DNA from: Ruegeria arenilitoris
GTDB lineage: Bacteria; Pseudomonadota; Alphaproteobacteria; Rhodobacterales; Rhodobacteraceae
Direction: 5' to 3'
Assembly: GCF_013035315.1 (NCBI RefSeq)
Contig: NZ_WQHP01000006.1
Span: 248,001-312,000, forward strand
DNA: 64,000 nucleotides
How positions within the stretch are numbered: position 1 is the first letter of the stretch; each line of letters opens with the position of its first letter. The position numbers were made by a program, and so were the translations under genes. The notes below the pieces were generated by a model that worked only from the letters and a program-made list of their open reading frames with translations, did not search any database and had not been told where the DNA came from. This document shows positions 62,558 through 64,000 of the stretch, in pieces.

Positions 62558-62965
62558 TCAGGCCGGAATTTGCTGTACGGTTTCTTGCGAGGGACGAGGT
62601 GCCAAAGCCCTTGCCTCAAGCATGGCGCAAGGGGCAGTGGTCAACGCACCGGCGGGCAACATCGCAAAATCGGCGCCGAACATCATATCGGCATAGCCTT
62701 CCAGCGTTTCGGCTGAGTCTTCGGCATTTGTCCCGCAATAGACCCTGATTCGGGCCGGGCTGGCGCGAAAGCGTGCCGTGCAGCCTTCGCCGCAATGACT
62801 CAACTCGCTTGAGCCGTCCATTTCGAATTCGCTGGTTGTCACGGGCTGCGCCGCGTCCATTGCCTGCGTGATGGCGCGCGCCAATTGGGCCAGCGCCGGG
62901 CAGGGTTTTCCGGTCTTCTGGCACAAAGTCGCTGTGTACTCATGCGTATGTGTCTTCCAGATCAT
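62558..62965 (-). CDS. small cysteine-rich protein under a cobalamin riboswitch
   Basis: The 135-residue protein has cysteines at 15, 22, 58, 62, 77 and 113. The spacing C15-x6-C22 and C58-x3-C62 (SHCGEGCTARF) is reminiscent of thioredoxin-fold [2Fe-2S] ferredoxins and of DUF1636, a family linked to cobalt or B12 genes. I do not firmly recognise it. There is no signal peptide, so it is cytoplasmic. The ATG at 62965 is the best start. A full cobalamin riboswitch lies upstream on the same strand, so it is presumably made when B12 is scarce. Confidence 0.8.
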   Translation of the reverse strand: MIWKTHTHEYTATLCQKTGKPCPALAQLARAITQAMDAAQPVTTSEFEMDGSSELSHCGEGCTARFRASPARIRVYCGTNAEDSAETLEGYADMMFGADFAMLPAGALTTAPCAMLEARALAPRPSQETVQQIPA

Positions 62966-63059
62966 GATGCGCCCTCCGCGCGATGGACGGGGGACGTGGA
63001 ACAGGTGTCTCAGTAAACTGAAGACCTGCCCGGACACCCCGCCCGAGTTTCGGTTTTGC

Positions 63060-63252
63060 CTTTGATGGCAGGTCTCCTGACTTGCGGGTCATCGCTTTGC
63101 CGACCTTCCCAACCTTTCGGCCAGTGGTATTTCAGCATTGCTCACCGCTTACAGTTGCGGGGGCAGTCGCGGATTTGGTCCATTCCGGCATAGCCGGCAG
63201 GACCGCACCGTGTTCCCTTTTCATCCCGCCCGGGTTACGAGGCGAGAACCAT
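63060..63252 (-). ncRNA. cobalamin riboswitch
   Basis: Read on the reverse strand the region has the conserved B12 elements in order: a GGGAACACGGTGC region, ACTGCCCCCGCAACTGTAAG (the central core), CCACTGG, GGGAAGG, and GTCAGGAGACCTGCC (the B12 box). It lies about 100 bases upstream of the small cysteine-rich gene. Between them is an imperfect hairpin (about 63007-63033) that may be the expression platform. Edges are approximate. Confidence 0.93.
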
Positions 63253-63377
63253 CACACCATCGCTAGCGGGTGTAGCCGGTTTGAGTCAAGCTGCCTGTTT
63301 CGCCAGGCCCAAACGGACGCTTGGTCAATTTGAGAATCTGTTGACTTTGAGTCGGGAAAAGCGCCGATTGCAGAAAG

Positions 63378-63393
63378 TGAACCGTACGGTTCA
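63378..63393. promoter_or_regulatory. 16-bp perfect palindrome, candidate repressor operator
   Basis: TGAACCGTACGGTTCA is an exact 16-bp palindrome ending 18 bases before the hydrolase ATG. A TTGACT (63341-63346) lies upstream, so the palindrome would sit near the transcript start. The shape fits a TetR-type operator; no such regulator is in the window. Confidence 0.5.
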
Positions 63394-63411
63394 GATGCTT
63401 GCGAGGGCGCT

Positions 63412-64000
63412 ATGTTGGACAATACTACAGCGGTAATGACCGAAGATTTTATACTGGCCGCCGGTACGGCCAGCCTGTCCGCACGGTTGTACACACCCGC
63501 ATCGGCACCAGACGTTGCCGTTGTGATCCACGGTGCCACGGGCGTACCGCGTGACTACTACAAGCACTTTGCGCATTGGCTGGCGGCCGAGCAAGGCATG
63601 GCCTGTCTGACCTATGACTATCGCGACTTTGGGCATTCCTTGACCGGTCCGATGCGCGAATCGCAGGCCACCATGGCGGACTGGGCGTTGATAGACATGC
63701 CTGCCGCCCGAGCAGAAATGCGACGCAGATTTCCGTCTGTGCAACACTGGAGCATTGGACACTCGGTCGGTGGAATGCTTGGGCCTGTCCAACCGGATAT
63801 CGACCAGATTGATCGTATGGTCTGTGTCTGTTCCGGCCTGGTCACATTGACTGACCATCCTTGGCCATACCGCGCGCTGGCGACGATGTTCTGGTACGGT
63901 CATCCGCCGTTGTTGGTCAAGGCGCTGGGATACCTGCCGGGCAAGGCGCTGGGATTTGGGTCGAACCTACCGTCGCGTGTGTATTGGCAATGGCGCAAGT
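63412..64000 (+). CDS. alpha/beta-fold hydrolase, 3' end outside the window
   Basis: The visible 196 residues form most of an alpha/beta hydrolase. VVIHGATGVPRDYYKHFAHWLA is the oxyanion region, YDYRDFGHS follows, and the nucleophile elbow is WSIGHSVGGML with Ser in GHSVGG. The Asp/His part is beyond the window. It may be an esterase or lipase. The ATG at 63412 follows GAGGG. A perfect 16-bp palindrome lies just upstream and may be an operator. Confidence 0.87.
   Translation, partial: MLDNTTAVMTEDFILAAGTASLSARLYTPASAPDVAVVIHGATGVPRDYYKHFAHWLAAEQGMACLTYDYRDFGHSLTGPMRESQATMADWALIDMPAARAEMRRRFPSVQHWSIGHSVGGMLGPVQPDIDQIDRMVCVCSGLVTLTDHPWPYRALATMFWYGHPPLLVKALGYLPGKALGFGSNLPSRVYWQWRK

Noticed and set aside
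1..64000. tRNA, rRNA, CRISPR array, prophage or insertion sequence
   Set aside because: I looked for T-arm motifs, regularly spaced repeats, transposase or integrase motifs and terminal repeats, and found none that hold up.

Overview
The window is GC-rich (about 60% by eye), densely coded and looks like chromosome of a marine alphaproteobacterium of the Roseobacter group (Rhodobacterales, Ruegeria-like). The main reasons are the tauR-xsc-pta-soeABC sulfonate/sulfite block, a Rhodobacter-type porin, the alphaproteobacterial cell-cycle protein TrcR (DUF1013), an ftsK-lolA pair, and dimethylglycine-dehydrogenase-type FAD/GcvT fusion enzymes. I see no rRNA, tRNA, insertion sequence, prophage or CRISPR array.

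Layout. 1-5.7 kb: end of a DUF3576 lipoprotein gene, a porin, a YggS-type PLP protein, ribA with an L,D-transpeptidase, an orphan OmpR-type response regulator and a CHAP lipoprotein. 5.9-16.6 kb: housekeeping genes (exonuclease III, a thioredoxin-TPR chaperone, Lon-N and Trm112 proteins, a UbiH-type hydroxylase, an amidase, an aminotransferase, ftsK, lolA, a lytic transglycosylase). 16.7-23.2 kb: AEC transporter, hspQ, gamma-glutamyltransferase, an RsbW/STAS pair, a thiolase, msrC and two small membrane proteins. 23.2-33.4 kb: a co-directional run of nine genes (XRE-cupin regulator, LysE exporter, GFA protein, two DMGDH-like enzymes, a cupin, an alcohol dehydrogenase-like protein, a BHMT-like methyltransferase and a GlxA-type regulator). 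It reads as a catabolic cluster for methylated amines such as glycine betaine or dimethylglycine. 33.5-45.1 kb: transporters, a pseudouridine synthase, a WYL regulator facing a small unknown gene, an OmpA lipoprotein, a split MnmC system, a soluble lytic transglycosylase and dapA.

45.2-55.7 kb is the best-defined system. TauR (MocR type) sits upstream of xsc, pta and soeABC. Xsc turns sulfoacetaldehyde plus phosphate into acetyl phosphate and sulfite, Pta makes acetyl-CoA, and SoeABC would oxidise the sulfite to sulfate on the cytoplasmic face. Paired repeats of the CTGGAC(C/T)TAA type lie upstream of both xsc and tauR. Beside tauR is an ArsR-permease pair with a clear promoter and operator.

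55.7-64 kb: TrcR, an RNase T2, a VOC protein, the dnaX-ybaB-recR cluster, a tyrosine-phosphatase-like protein, and a cobalamin riboswitch ahead of a small cysteine-rich protein of unknown function. The window ends inside an alpha/beta hydrolase gene preceded by a perfect 16-bp palindrome.

The points I would follow first are the riboswitch-controlled cysteine-rich protein, the TauR sites with the adjacent ArsR-permease pair, the duplicated operator of the XRE-cupin regulator, and the 10-kb DMGDH-type cluster. Most individual families here are known. What may be new is the regulation and the way they are combined.
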